Below, one piece after another: positions 33,501 through 40,704 of a stretch of 64,000 nucleotides of DNA. The stretch comes from Methanoculleus sp. UBA430 (GTDB taxonomy: Archaea; Halobacteriota; Methanomicrobia; Methanomicrobiales; Methanoculleaceae), in the NCBI RefSeq assembly GCF_002506585.1, contig NZ_DAXW01000003.1:1-64000 (forward strand), read 5' to 3'. Made by a program: the position numbers and the translations under genes. The notes below the pieces were generated by a model. It worked only from the letters and a program-made list of their open reading frames with translations. It was not told the DNA's origin and did not search any database. Within the stretch, counting starts at the first letter, position 1; each line of letters starts with the position of its first letter.

Positions 33501-33705
33501 GGCCGTTGAGATCGCCGATGGGCGGGTAGCCTCGCTCGTCGGGGAAGAGGAGTGGCAGAACGAGATCGCCGGGGAGGTGCGGGCTGCTGCCCTCACCGTC
33601 CGGCACGCAGACGGAAAGAGACCGGCAGAACCCTTTGCGCTCGAGAAGGACTGGGACGTGGAAGGCGTGCAGATGCAGATCGGCATCTCACGTGCCGGTG
33701 AGTGA
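30526..33705 (+). CDS. ileS: Isoleucyl-tRNA synthetase
   Basis: Class I synthetase charging tRNA-Ile; 1059 residues as expected for the archaeal type. It has the HIGH box as HIHLG in TTGHIHLGTAW, CP1 editing-domain motifs (WTTTPWTLPANVAVA), two CxxC zinc pairs (CPRC; CWRC), the KMSKS box in GRKMSKSIGN, and the anticodon-binding domain. Start GTG 30526 follows the ggatacca region, with no strong SD. It overlaps the convergent thg1 gene by 18 bases at its end. Confidence 0.96.
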   Translation: MKEVTSSYNPRDIETRVQDYWKNENIYARVQALRNDGKAFFFVDGPPYTTGHIHLGTAWNKIIKDAILRYHRMRGANVIERAGYDMHGLPIEVKVEHQLGFTSKKDIEEYGIAAFIEQCRTFAVTHMGIMSDQFRKLGVWLDFDNPYQTIDAGYIESAWWAIQRADERGLLERGHRVVNWCPRCETAIADSEVEYWDETDPSIFVKFPVVGRENEYLVIWTTTPWTLPANVAVAINLAFTYARVRAKKDNDEEILWIADELVEPVLKMGRYQDYTVIEKVPGSGLVGMEYTSPLAGHVPHQAEIRHRVVAADYVTLENTGLVHIAPGHGWDDYLVGIKEDLEVFCPVDAGGCFTPAAGAFADMYVRDANDVVVDALGGYLLARRTITHRYGHCWRCKTPIIYRATAQWFLKATSIRGEMLDEIAKVKWYPGWAGSARFHDFVKESRDWCISRQRYWGIPIPIWHCEECGEYTVIGTIAELEERSGATIPDPHRPYVDEVTIPCSCGGEMRRVADIFDVWFDSAVASWATLGFPRQREAFDRYWPADFITEGQDQTRGWFYSQLGASTVAFGRAPYKSVLMHGFALDAEGRKMSKSIGNVVTPEEVMNQFGVDVLRFYVLWANAPWDDLKFNWDGVKTVHRTLNILWNVYRFPLPYMALDAFEPAAGDGGRWDGSFVRAHIGEMPEEDRWIVSRVNSLARAMNDDMQEYHLHRETRALAAFILEDLSRWYVQLVRPRMWLEEDSPGKRYAYETSYYVMRRLTTLLAPFTPHIAEEIYQNLRLEGDPESVHMLDWPEAEDSLIDAHLEADMGVVQSFDDAVATARQAGKRKLRWPVGEAVVVTESVEVKTALQDLNALALARANARAVRVVTGTWDRILWQAEPVMRAIGPEFGKEGPKVKALIESADGTALKAAIERDGKATIDGYEITARHVTFAEALPTGVFSAPMKDATVYVDVTLTPALEAEGYAREVIRRIQDMRRQLDLNVNDFIVAAVEIADGRVASLVGEEEWQNEIAGEVRAAALTVRHADGKRPAEPFALEKDWDVEGVQMQIGISRAGE

Positions 33706-34422
33706 GCGGATCAGGGCAGCGCCCTCCGGGCTGGAGAAGAGGGGCGTCTCCTCCGGCTCCCGGATGCAGGTCCTCTTCGTCTCGACGGTCTCGGCCGTCA
33801 GGGGGTTATACCCCTCTTTTACACACTCTTCGCGGTAGAGGAACGTCCCCCGCCGCTGCCAGGCCGGGGTCGCCGCCAGATTGACGCCCCGCTCAAACAT
33901 CATCTCGTGCATCGCCTCGGACTGCAGCCCCTTGAGCGTGGTGGCGGCCTCCCGGGTGCTCATTCCCTCATCGACCAGAGCGCTCTGGCAGTAGGCGTTG
34001 ATGTGGTTCCGCCACGCCTCGTTCTGCCTTGATGCGAGGTACTCGACCGCAAACTCCCCTGCAGCGGGGATGGTCCGAGCATCGAACGCGAGGGGTTCGA
34101 CGCATCCAAGCTCGATCGTCAGCGCGCTCGCCGCAACCGCGGCGGTCACCGAATCGATCTTCTCCACCCGCCCGGAGAACGGCAGCGTCCGGAAGTAGAG
34201 GCTGATCTCGTCGGAGAAGGTGTAGGCGAACGCGGGCGTAAGGCCGCTTTCCGTGAGGAGGTAGCGGCAGACCGACCGCATGCTGGCATTGAAGGCGGGA
34301 TCGAACGGCTTTTGAAGGTTCAGCGCACGGGTCAGACGATGAAAGGCCCGGCCGTCGAGCCTGACAAAAACGGGGGGAAAGATGGTGAGGTTCGAGAAGA
34401 TCTCCCGATCTTTGATATCCAT
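33688..34422 (-). CDS. thg1: tRNA(His) guanylyltransferase Thg1
   Basis: Reverse-polymerase family enzyme adding or repairing 5' nucleotides of tRNA, classically G-1 of tRNA-His; 244 residues. PVFVRLDGRAFHRLTR with the metal-binding Asp, FSDEISLYF with the second acidic motif, and HINAYCQSAL are all diagnostic. Archaeal members perform templated 5' repair. It is followed upstream by 46 bases and then a PRC-barrel gene in the same direction. Confidence 0.92.
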   Translation of the reverse strand: MDIKDREIFSNLTIFPPVFVRLDGRAFHRLTRALNLQKPFDPAFNASMRSVCRYLLTESGLTPAFAYTFSDEISLYFRTLPFSGRVEKIDSVTAAVAASALTIELGCVEPLAFDARTIPAAGEFAVEYLASRQNEAWRNHINAYCQSALVDEGMSTREAATTLKGLQSEAMHEMMFERGVNLAATPAWQRRGTFLYREECVKEGYNPLTAETVETKRTCIREPEETPLFSSPEGAALIRSLTGT

Positions 34423-34468
34423 ATGCTATCGACGTATGAGGATCCCCGGAGAGACCGGATCTTCCCGG

Positions 34469-34732
34469 TTACTCCTCTTTTGCCGGCGACCTGAAGATCC
34501 CGGGGATGTGACGGACGATGACGATATCTCCGATGCTCTTTACGATGCGGAAGGGGATCTGCATTCCTGCGTAGCCTTTTACCTCCCCAATCTCGGGGTT
34601 GAGGTCGCCAACCGCGAGGGAGTCGATCTTCTTCTGGTCCACGTCGAGCACGACGTCATCAACGTTCCCGACAAAGACGGCCTTATCAGTATAGACCCGC
34701 AGTCCGAACAGCTCTGTGATCTGTGTTCTCAT
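34469..34732 (-). CDS. PRC-barrel domain protein
   Basis: An 87-residue single-domain protein starting at ATG 34732 (MRTQITELFGLRVYTDKAVF). The order VGNVDDVVLDVDQKKIDSLAVG fits the PRC-barrel fold found in RimM and photosynthetic reaction centre H subunits. Archaea have several stand-alone copies of unknown function, suspected RNA or protein adaptors. It lies 46 bases before thg1 and is divergent from the site-2 protease gene. Confidence 0.8.
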   Translation of the reverse strand: MRTQITELFGLRVYTDKAVFVGNVDDVVLDVDQKKIDSLAVGDLNPEIGEVKGYAGMQIPFRIVKSIGDIVIVRHIPGIFRSPAKEE

Positions 34733-34784
34733 CGGTATCCTCTGAAGGTATATTACTATAAATGATAAAAAGATACTCCTTCTC

Positions 34785-35921
34785 ATGGAAGCGTCGCTAC
34801 AGATCGGAAACCTGGCCGGGATTCCGGTCAAACTGCACTGGAGTTTCCTCCTGGTGATCCCCATCTTTGCCTGGATCATCGGGAGCCAGATTCTGCTCAC
34901 GACCGAGTTGATCGCGGTCCTCTTCGGTGTTCCGATCGACGTGACGCTGATCGCGGCCGGATTCAACCCGTACATTCTCGGGACCGTCGTTGCGCTCGGC
35001 CTCTTCGTCGGCGTCTTCATCCACGAGATGGCCCACTCGCTCATCGCGAAAGCAAAGGGGATCGAGATCCACAGCATCACGCTCCTCATCCTCGGCGGCG
35101 TCTCCCAGATGGAGGAGACGATGCCGGACCCGAAGGTGGAACTCCCCATGGCGCTCGCGGGTCCGCTCACCAGCCTCGCAGTCGGCGTGATCTCCAGCGC
35201 CCTGGTCTACGCCGTTGATGCCGTCGTCGCCGACCCGGGCATTGCCGGCGTCCTGGTCTTCACCTTCGGTTACCTCGGGCTCTTAAACATCCTGCTCTTC
35301 GGGTTCAACCTCCTCCCGGCGTTCCCCATGGACGGGGGGCGCGTGCTGCGGGCGTGGCTCGCCCGGAGGATGCCACTCTCCCGGGCGACCCGGATCGCCG
35401 CCGACGTCGGGAAGGGGTTTGCCGTCCTCTTCGGGATCGTCGGACTCCTGCTCTTGAACCCGATCCTGATCATCATCGCCTTCTTCATCTACATCGGGGC
35501 GAACCAGGAGGCTACCTACCTCCGCTACAACATCCTGCTCCAGGACGTCACGGTGGCGGACGCGATGAGCAGCCCGGTAACTACCGTGGAGCCGACGATG
35601 CCGCTCAGCAGGCTGCTGGAGATGATGTATGAGACAAAGCATCTCGGCTTCCCGGTGGTGGAGCGCGGATCGCTCGTGGGGATCGTCGCTCTCGCCGATG
35701 TCCACAAGATCTCGCCGCTCGACCGGGAGGCGATGCAGGTGCAGGACGTCATGACCCGGACCCCGACCACCCTCCCGCCGTCGGCCCCGCTCATCGACGC
35801 GCTGAAGATCATCACGGGGATGAATATCGGGAGGATCCCGGTGGTCGCAGATGATACCCTGATCGGGATCGTCACCCGGACGGATGTGCTGAGAGTGATG
35901 GAACTGCGGGAGGAGGCCTAA
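34785..35921 (+). CDS. Site-2 protease-like M50 metalloprotease with two CBS domains
   Basis: Intramembrane zinc protease of 378 residues. The active-site HEMAH (in FIHEMAHSLIAKAKG) lies in a membrane helix. The second zinc motif NLLPAFPMDGGRVLRA carries the Asp ligand. About six membrane segments are visible. Residues about 250-378 form a CBS pair (VADAMSSPVTTVEP; VQDVMTRTPTTLPP) that may bind adenyl nucleotides and control activity. Substrates are unknown. A TATA-like ggtatattactata lies about 30 bases before ATG 34785. Its stop overlaps the convergent radical SAM gene by four bases. Confidence 0.93.
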   Translation: MEASLQIGNLAGIPVKLHWSFLLVIPIFAWIIGSQILLTTELIAVLFGVPIDVTLIAAGFNPYILGTVVALGLFVGVFIHEMAHSLIAKAKGIEIHSITLLILGGVSQMEETMPDPKVELPMALAGPLTSLAVGVISSALVYAVDAVVADPGIAGVLVFTFGYLGLLNILLFGFNLLPAFPMDGGRVLRAWLARRMPLSRATRIAADVGKGFAVLFGIVGLLLLNPILIIIAFFIYIGANQEATYLRYNILLQDVTVADAMSSPVTTVEPTMPLSRLLEMMYETKHLGFPVVERGSLVGIVALADVHKISPLDREAMQVQDVMTRTPTTLPPSAPLIDALKIITGMNIGRIPVVADDTLIGIVTRTDVLRVMELREEA

Positions 35922-37561
35922 AACATCATCATCCCATCGATCCCCGTCTCGCCGGCGACCTCCCGGAACTCCGCGAGGTTCCGGAACGGCCGGCAGGCGG
36001 CGATGGTCGCGGCCCTCTTCTTGCCGACGCCGGGGATCCACCGGAGCGCCGCGACCGGGAGGGTGTTGACCTCCACCGGGCAGGGGAGGGCCGTTACCGA
36101 CCGCATTCCCCAGTCCACCACGACGGCATCGAGCACGGTCTTTGCCGGGAGTTCAAGAGGGATGCCGACCAGGATCGGGTATGAGCCCATCTGCCGCCCG
36201 AAGGAAGGTCTTCCGGGGATCTCGATGACGATATCCGAAAGGACGGTGCCCACGGGAAAGACCCGGCGGAGCATCGGTTCGTCGAAGTGCGTCCGGGTCC
36301 ACTCCTTGAAGGCCCGGAACCGGGCGTCGTGCATCCCGAGGGTGTTCTCGTCATAGGCTGTCGTCCCCTCAAACGGCATCAACTGCCGGATGTTCACCCG
36401 CCGGACCAGAAGCCCGGCGTCGAGCACCCGCTGGAGGAACGCTCCGTTCAGGTCGAACGTCGCCGCGGTCTCCCCGGCAAGGCCGACGATGAAGTTTAAG
36501 CCCGGGAGGAGTTCGGGGATTCCTCCCGTCCGTCCTGCCCCCATATCGTTCACGACCTCGATCGCACGGAAGACGTCGTCGGGCATGGCTTTCAGGTTGT
36601 TTGCCGCAACGACCGCCGGATCGGCGGTCTCCATCCCGAAGGCCGCGATGTCGCCGGGTGTGTGGCCTGCGACGATCGCTGAAAGTGCCGCCCGCGCTGC
36701 GTCCTCGTGCCGGGCGATAGTGCCTGGGTTGATGTTGTCGATGTGCAGGGTTGCAAGGTCCGGGGCACTCGCCCGGATGGCCGAGAAGAGTTCTTCGAGC
36801 ACCTCCGGGCGCGGGACCGGGAACTCGCCGCCGGAACTCTGGTAGGCGAGGAGGTCCGGCTGCCGGCCGAGCCTGAAGTGCCGGGCTCCCGCCGCATGGA
36901 GTGCCGCCACCTCCTCTGCAATCCCCTCGATACTCCGGTAGCGCGGGAGCCCGTAGAAGGGCTCGGTGCAGAAGGAACATCCCCCGACCGTCGCGCGCGA
37001 GCACCCGGTCGCGGTCTCGATCTCGCACATCACATACGGGAACGCCGGGTGCTGTGCGATGATCGGAGCGCCCGCCACGGACCAGGGATCGGTCAGGGAG
37101 TAATCGCCCGCACCGGCGGGCTCCCCACCCGAGAGCCAGGCATCCAGCGCGACCGCCGGCGACCCTGAGAGCGTGACGTCGAACCCGGCAATAGCCTGGC
37201 GGATGGCCTTCCTCCCGCCTTCGGGAGCGTAACCGAAGGTCATCGGCCCGCCGATGGCGGTGGTCGGCCCCCGGAGCAGGGTTCCAAGCTGCTGGACCTC
37301 CGTCAGGGTCGCGGGCTTCCCACCGATGTAAGCGCCGGGCACGGTCATGCCGGCGATCATCACCACGAGGTCGCCCGGGCCGCATGCGGCGGCGAGCGAC
37401 GGGTCGGCCCGGACCTGGTCGATGGTGACGTAGCGGGGAGCGTAGCCGTGCCCGGAAAGAACGCCGGCGACATCTCTCACGTAGGGAGAGATGTAGGGCG
37501 CAACCCCGAGGCACGCGGGCTCGTCGACGTAGCCGTCGATGATGAGGGCGTTAGAGGTCAT
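35918..37561 (-). CDS. Radical SAM protein with C-terminal helix-hairpin-helix
   Basis: A 547-residue archaeal protein of unknown reaction. Residues about 1-150 look like a cobalamin-binding-type Rossmann domain (LVVMIAGMTVPGAYIGGKPAT). The cluster motif is GCSRATVGGCSFC, i.e. CX7CX2C rather than the canonical CX3CX2C. Later comes a radical SAM barrel with FGMETADPAV and LNFIVGLAGET. The end has an HhH motif (LRWIPGVGKKRAATIAACRPF), suggesting DNA or RNA binding. It overlaps mptE by 11 bases, so these and the TrkA-N/DHH gene form one leftward operon. Confidence 0.85.
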   Translation of the reverse strand: MTSNALIIDGYVDEPACLGVAPYISPYVRDVAGVLSGHGYAPRYVTIDQVRADPSLAAACGPGDLVVMIAGMTVPGAYIGGKPATLTEVQQLGTLLRGPTTAIGGPMTFGYAPEGGRKAIRQAIAGFDVTLSGSPAVALDAWLSGGEPAGAGDYSLTDPWSVAGAPIIAQHPAFPYVMCEIETATGCSRATVGGCSFCTEPFYGLPRYRSIEGIAEEVAALHAAGARHFRLGRQPDLLAYQSSGGEFPVPRPEVLEELFSAIRASAPDLATLHIDNINPGTIARHEDAARAALSAIVAGHTPGDIAAFGMETADPAVVAANNLKAMPDDVFRAIEVVNDMGAGRTGGIPELLPGLNFIVGLAGETAATFDLNGAFLQRVLDAGLLVRRVNIRQLMPFEGTTAYDENTLGMHDARFRAFKEWTRTHFDEPMLRRVFPVGTVLSDIVIEIPGRPSFGRQMGSYPILVGIPLELPAKTVLDAVVVDWGMRSVTALPCPVEVNTLPVAALRWIPGVGKKRAATIAACRPFRNLAEFREVAGETGIDGMMMF

Positions 37562-38171
37562 ACCCGATCAGGCGGAGGAGTTCCCCCGCCCAGTACAGTT
37601 TCCCCCGCTTGACAGGGTCGACGTTTCTATCGGCAAGGTCGAACCCGATGATCCGGATCTCTGCCGCCCCGAGTTCGTCGGCGGCAAAAACCGCCCGGTC
37701 GCCGTCGGTGAACCCGCCGAAGTTGTGGACGGACGGAAGGGGGGCCGCCTGGGTGGTGGCGACGAGCGGCCCGGGGAGGCGCGGAACCCAGTGGCGGAGG
37801 AGCGGGAGGTTGTCACCGTGGGCGTGCACGACCATCACCGTCCCCTGCGCCGAGAGGTCGATGAAGACCTCCGTTGCTCCATCCAGGTCGGTGAAGACAG
37901 CGTCGGGCCGGATCCCGTGGCTGACAAGCACCCCGGCCGCGGCATCTGCGGCAAGCACCGTCCCCTCGATCCGGTCGAGCTCCCCCACGAGGCAGGGGGC
38001 GTTGCCGCAGACCGTCACCACTCTATCCCGGATGAGGGCTTCGAGCAGCCCGACGTCGTCGCGGTCCGCCAGATCCGCAAGTTGCCGGGCGGCCGCCTCG
38101 TCCGCCTCGCGCTCAAACCCGAAATACTCAAGAATTGCGATATAATGAGGCTCCCAGTCTGCAAACCTCAT
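37551..38171 (-). CDS. mptE: 6-hydroxymethyl-7,8-dihydropterin pyrophosphokinase MptE
   Basis: Archaeal DUF115-family enzyme that pyrophosphorylates the pterin precursor of tetrahydromethanopterin, the C1 carrier of methanogenesis; 206 residues, typical. Motifs: VVTVCGNAPCL, DAVFTDLDGATEVF, VVHAHGDNLPLL and NFGGFTDGDRAVF, matching the ATP and pterin-binding signature. Its ATG overlaps the stop of the DHH gene by four bases, and its end overlaps the radical SAM gene. Confidence 0.92.
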   Translation of the reverse strand: MRFADWEPHYIAILEYFGFEREADEAAARQLADLADRDDVGLLEALIRDRVVTVCGNAPCLVGELDRIEGTVLAADAAAGVLVSHGIRPDAVFTDLDGATEVFIDLSAQGTVMVVHAHGDNLPLLRHWVPRLPGPLVATTQAAPLPSVHNFGGFTDGDRAVFAADELGAAEIRIIGFDLADRNVDPVKRGKLYWAGELLRLIGYDL

Positions 38172-39670
38172 TGTTTATCCTCGTTGTCCAGGCCGACGAT
38201 GTTGGAGAAGCGCTTGAGGATCGGGTCGATGACCAGGCCAAGCAGTTCCTCCTTCTCCTTCACCATCGAGAAGAAACTGAGCGGTATGATAGCGGCGGCC
38301 ATCGTGGCGTGCCCCCCCGCCTCGCCGATAGGGCCGAACGCCTCGGCCATCACGTTCCCGAGATGGAGCCTGATATCCTTGTTCCGGGCGGAGATGATGA
38401 CATTCTGGTCGCTGATGCCGTAGACCAGCGCCGTGTTCACGCCCTCGAGATGGATCAGCATATCGGCCGCCTGCGGGAGAGCGTCGCGGTTCCGGATGTA
38501 ACCGACGTTGGAGAAGAGGTAGCCGCTCTTGATCCGCCGGTTCCGGATGGCGTTGCCGATGATATCCACAGTCTCCTGCGATATGGACGGAGACGTGATC
38601 TTATCGAGGAGGTCCGAGTCGGTCAGGGGGAGAAGGAACGCCGCATAGTTGAGATCCTGGGGGGTGACGTTCCGCTTGAAATCTCTCGTGTCGGCTCTGA
38701 TGCCGTAGAGGAGTGCGGTCGCTACCGATTTGCTCACCGGGATATCGAGTTCCATCAAGTACTGGGTCAGGATGCTCGCCGTGGCGCCGACCCCCGGCCG
38801 GATATCGATGAAGTCGGCAACGGTAGAAGGGTGCTCACCGTTCTTGTGATGGTCGATGATGATGTTGACCCGGGTGGTCTTGGGGAGTTCGTTGTTCACG
38901 CCGGGTCCGGATGAGTCGACCAGGGCGATGTAGTTGCATTCATCGAGGATCTGGGGGGTGAGCCGTTCCATCTTGATCTCGAGGAGGTTGATGAATGCCC
39001 GGTTCTCCTGGTGCCCGATGTCTCCTTCGTAGAGGATACGGCAGTTGAGTTTGTTGTGGCTTGCATGCCGGGCAATCATCGAGAGTGCCATGGCGCTTGA
39101 GATCGAGTCGGGGTCAGGGTTTAAGTGGGTGACGATGCAGAGCGTCCCCTCCCAGGCGGCAAGCATATCGTAGAGCCGCAGGGCGAGCCGTGACGAGTGG
39201 AGTTGCCGGATGTGGTGGATGGCGGTCCGGGCCACCACCTCCTGCGGGTAGAGGACAATATCGGCGCCTTCCTGCTGGAGGAGGTCGACACCAACCGGGT
39301 CGGTGGCGCGGGCGATGACGTAGGTCGCCGGGTAGCGGTTCTTGATGGTCTTGAGTGCGGCCAGATTGGCGTCCCGGTCGTTCGCGAGGATGAACGCGAC
39401 CTCGGGGACGGGCAGCCCTTCCATGAGGTCCGGGTCCCGGAGGTCGCGGACGAGCGCTTCATACTTCTGGTCCCGGAGATCCTCCACTCGCTTTTCGTCC
39501 TTATCGACGATGATCAGGTCTTCGCTCTCCTGCTCGAGTTCCTCAGCGACGTTATAGCCGGTGCTCCCGCACCCAAAAATGATGTATTTGATACGTTCCT
39601 TCGAAACGTTCTGGACCGCCTCAGGCATGCGTACAATGGTGTAACTTCTCATAGTATTAAGGGATCTCAT
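38168..39670 (-). CDS. TrkA-N domain / DHH-DHHA1 phosphoesterase fusion
   Basis: About 500 residues. An NAD-binding TrkA-N domain (IIFGCGSTGYNVAEEL; 30-150) is fused to a DHH phosphoesterase (THLNPDPDSISSA; VDSSGP; IIDHHKNGEH) with a DHHA1 domain (GEAGGHATMAAA). Bacterial relatives degrade nanoRNA or cyclic di-AMP. Archaeal TrkA-N fusions are not assigned. The start could be 39670, 39652 or 39628; conservation appears only from about residue 25. It is the first gene of the operon with mptE and the radical SAM gene, divergent from tRNA-Lys. Confidence 0.85.
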   Translation of the reverse strand: MRSLNTMRSYTIVRMPEAVQNVSKERIKYIIFGCGSTGYNVAEELEQESEDLIIVDKDEKRVEDLRDQKYEALVRDLRDPDLMEGLPVPEVAFILANDRDANLAALKTIKNRYPATYVIARATDPVGVDLLQQEGADIVLYPQEVVARTAIHHIRQLHSSRLALRLYDMLAAWEGTLCIVTHLNPDPDSISSAMALSMIARHASHNKLNCRILYEGDIGHQENRAFINLLEIKMERLTPQILDECNYIALVDSSGPGVNNELPKTTRVNIIIDHHKNGEHPSTVADFIDIRPGVGATASILTQYLMELDIPVSKSVATALLYGIRADTRDFKRNVTPQDLNYAAFLLPLTDSDLLDKITSPSISQETVDIIGNAIRNRRIKSGYLFSNVGYIRNRDALPQAADMLIHLEGVNTALVYGISDQNVIISARNKDIRLHLGNVMAEAFGPIGEAGGHATMAAAIIPLSFFSMVKEKEELLGLVIDPILKRFSNIVGLDNEDKQ

Positions 39671-39700
39671 TTCGGCGATTTTCAGGGGGGTTCCGTAAGA

Positions 39701-39709
39701 TTTATACCA
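39701..39709 (+). promoter_or_regulatory. TATA box of tRNA-Lys
   Basis: tttatacca lies about 33-41 bases before the first tRNA base, preceded by purines as in an archaeal BRE. Position fits initiation a few bases before the mature 5' end. Confidence 0.55.
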
Positions 39710-39741
39710 CTTCCCGTGCTACATTACTAGGTCAGATGCAT

Positions 39742-39815
39742 GGGCCTGTAGCTTAGTTCGGCAGAGCGACGGACTCTTAATCCGTAGGCCAAGGGTTCAA
39801 ATCCCTTCAGGCCCG
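39742..39815 (+). tRNA. tRNA-Lys (anticodon CTT)
   Basis: A 74-base cloverleaf without intron. Acceptor stem gggcctg pairs with caggccc, discriminator G; CCA is not encoded. The anticodon stem acgga pairs with tccgt around loop ctcttaa (anticodon CTT). The T arm aaggg pairs with ccctt around ttcaaat. Confidence 0.96.
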
Positions 39816-40202
39816 TCGAGTTCTCAATTTTGCATATTGTCTGCCTGGATTCTCTCGAGATCGTCTCGGTGACGATCAGCCCGGTTCCCGTGATCACCCT
39901 CCGAGGTTACTCGCATTACGGACGGGGCGCCCGGTCGTCCGGTCAACCCCCATCGACCGCCGTCCGCGCCAGGGTTTCATACGAGAGGCCGGTTGTTGCG
40001 ATTTTTGTGGGGTTCTGCAGGCACGTATATGCCGCTGCTATATATAATCAGCTCTGACAAAAAATCCGGGAGCGCGCTGTGCAGGAGAGAGATCCCCGGA
40101 GGCCTGCCTGTTCCGCACCCGCCCACCACAGGCTGGACGGCGGGGTCAAAAAAAGAGAGAATTGCGAGTACGCCGCGTTTTGCAGGCGCGCCGAAAGGGC
40201 GC
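39816..40202. other. 387-base spacer between tRNA-Lys and cheW
   Basis: No gene recognised; short frames have no protein character. On the minus strand, downstream of cheW, a hairpin aggcgc/gcgcct (about 40183-40203) and a T7 run (40157-40150 region) form a likely terminator of the cheW-receptor operon. A second T6 run lies near 40063. An AT-rich patch (tatatataatc, near 40039) faces no obvious gene. Confidence 0.5.
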
Positions 40203-40700
40203 CTATGCCCGGCTGTTCCGGACGAGGTCGTCGAGTATCTTTTTGATATCGACCCAGAGGATGAGCCCGGCCTCCTGCCGGCCCCTCCCGTCGGCCTGCT
40301 TCCGGTCGTCTTCGTCTCTTGCAAGTTTGATGATCCCCTTGACGAAGGCATGGACCCCTGAGGCGATCCCTTCGTCCATCAGCTCGATATCGTCCTCGGC
40401 CACCTGGATGACGCTGTGCACGTCGTCTACAATGATGCCGAGGTTCGACCCTCCCGTCGCCTCGGCCACGAGGACGATGATCTTCTGGTTGTCGCCCGAT
40501 ACCCCCGGGATCTGGATCAGCCGTTTCAGGTCGATGACTGTGGTGATCTCTCCGCGGAGGTTCATGATCCCGGCGATGTAGTCCTGCGCCCGGGGGATGT
40601 GGGTGATGGGCATCATCTCCACGATCTCACGGGCAAGCTGGATGTCCATCGCATACAGTTCCTGTCCCAGCCCGAACTCAACGACATCGATCATGCTCAC
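40203..40700 (-). CDS. cheW: Chemotaxis coupling protein CheW
   Basis: Adaptor linking receptors to the CheA kinase; 165 residues. The CheW beta-barrel is evident: VVEFGLGQELYAMDIQLAREI, THIPRAQDYIAGIMNLRGEITTVIDLK, and IIVDDVHSVIQV. It lies five bases after the receptor gene in the same direction, so the pair is probably one operon. No cheA or cheY is in the window. Confidence 0.94.
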   Translation of the reverse strand: MSMIDVVEFGLGQELYAMDIQLAREIVEMMPITHIPRAQDYIAGIMNLRGEITTVIDLKRLIQIPGVSGDNQKIIVLVAEATGGSNLGIIVDDVHSVIQVAEDDIELMDEGIASGVHAFVKGIIKLARDEDDRKQADGRGRQEAGLILWVDIKKILDDLVRNSRA

Positions 40701-40704
40701 GGCC

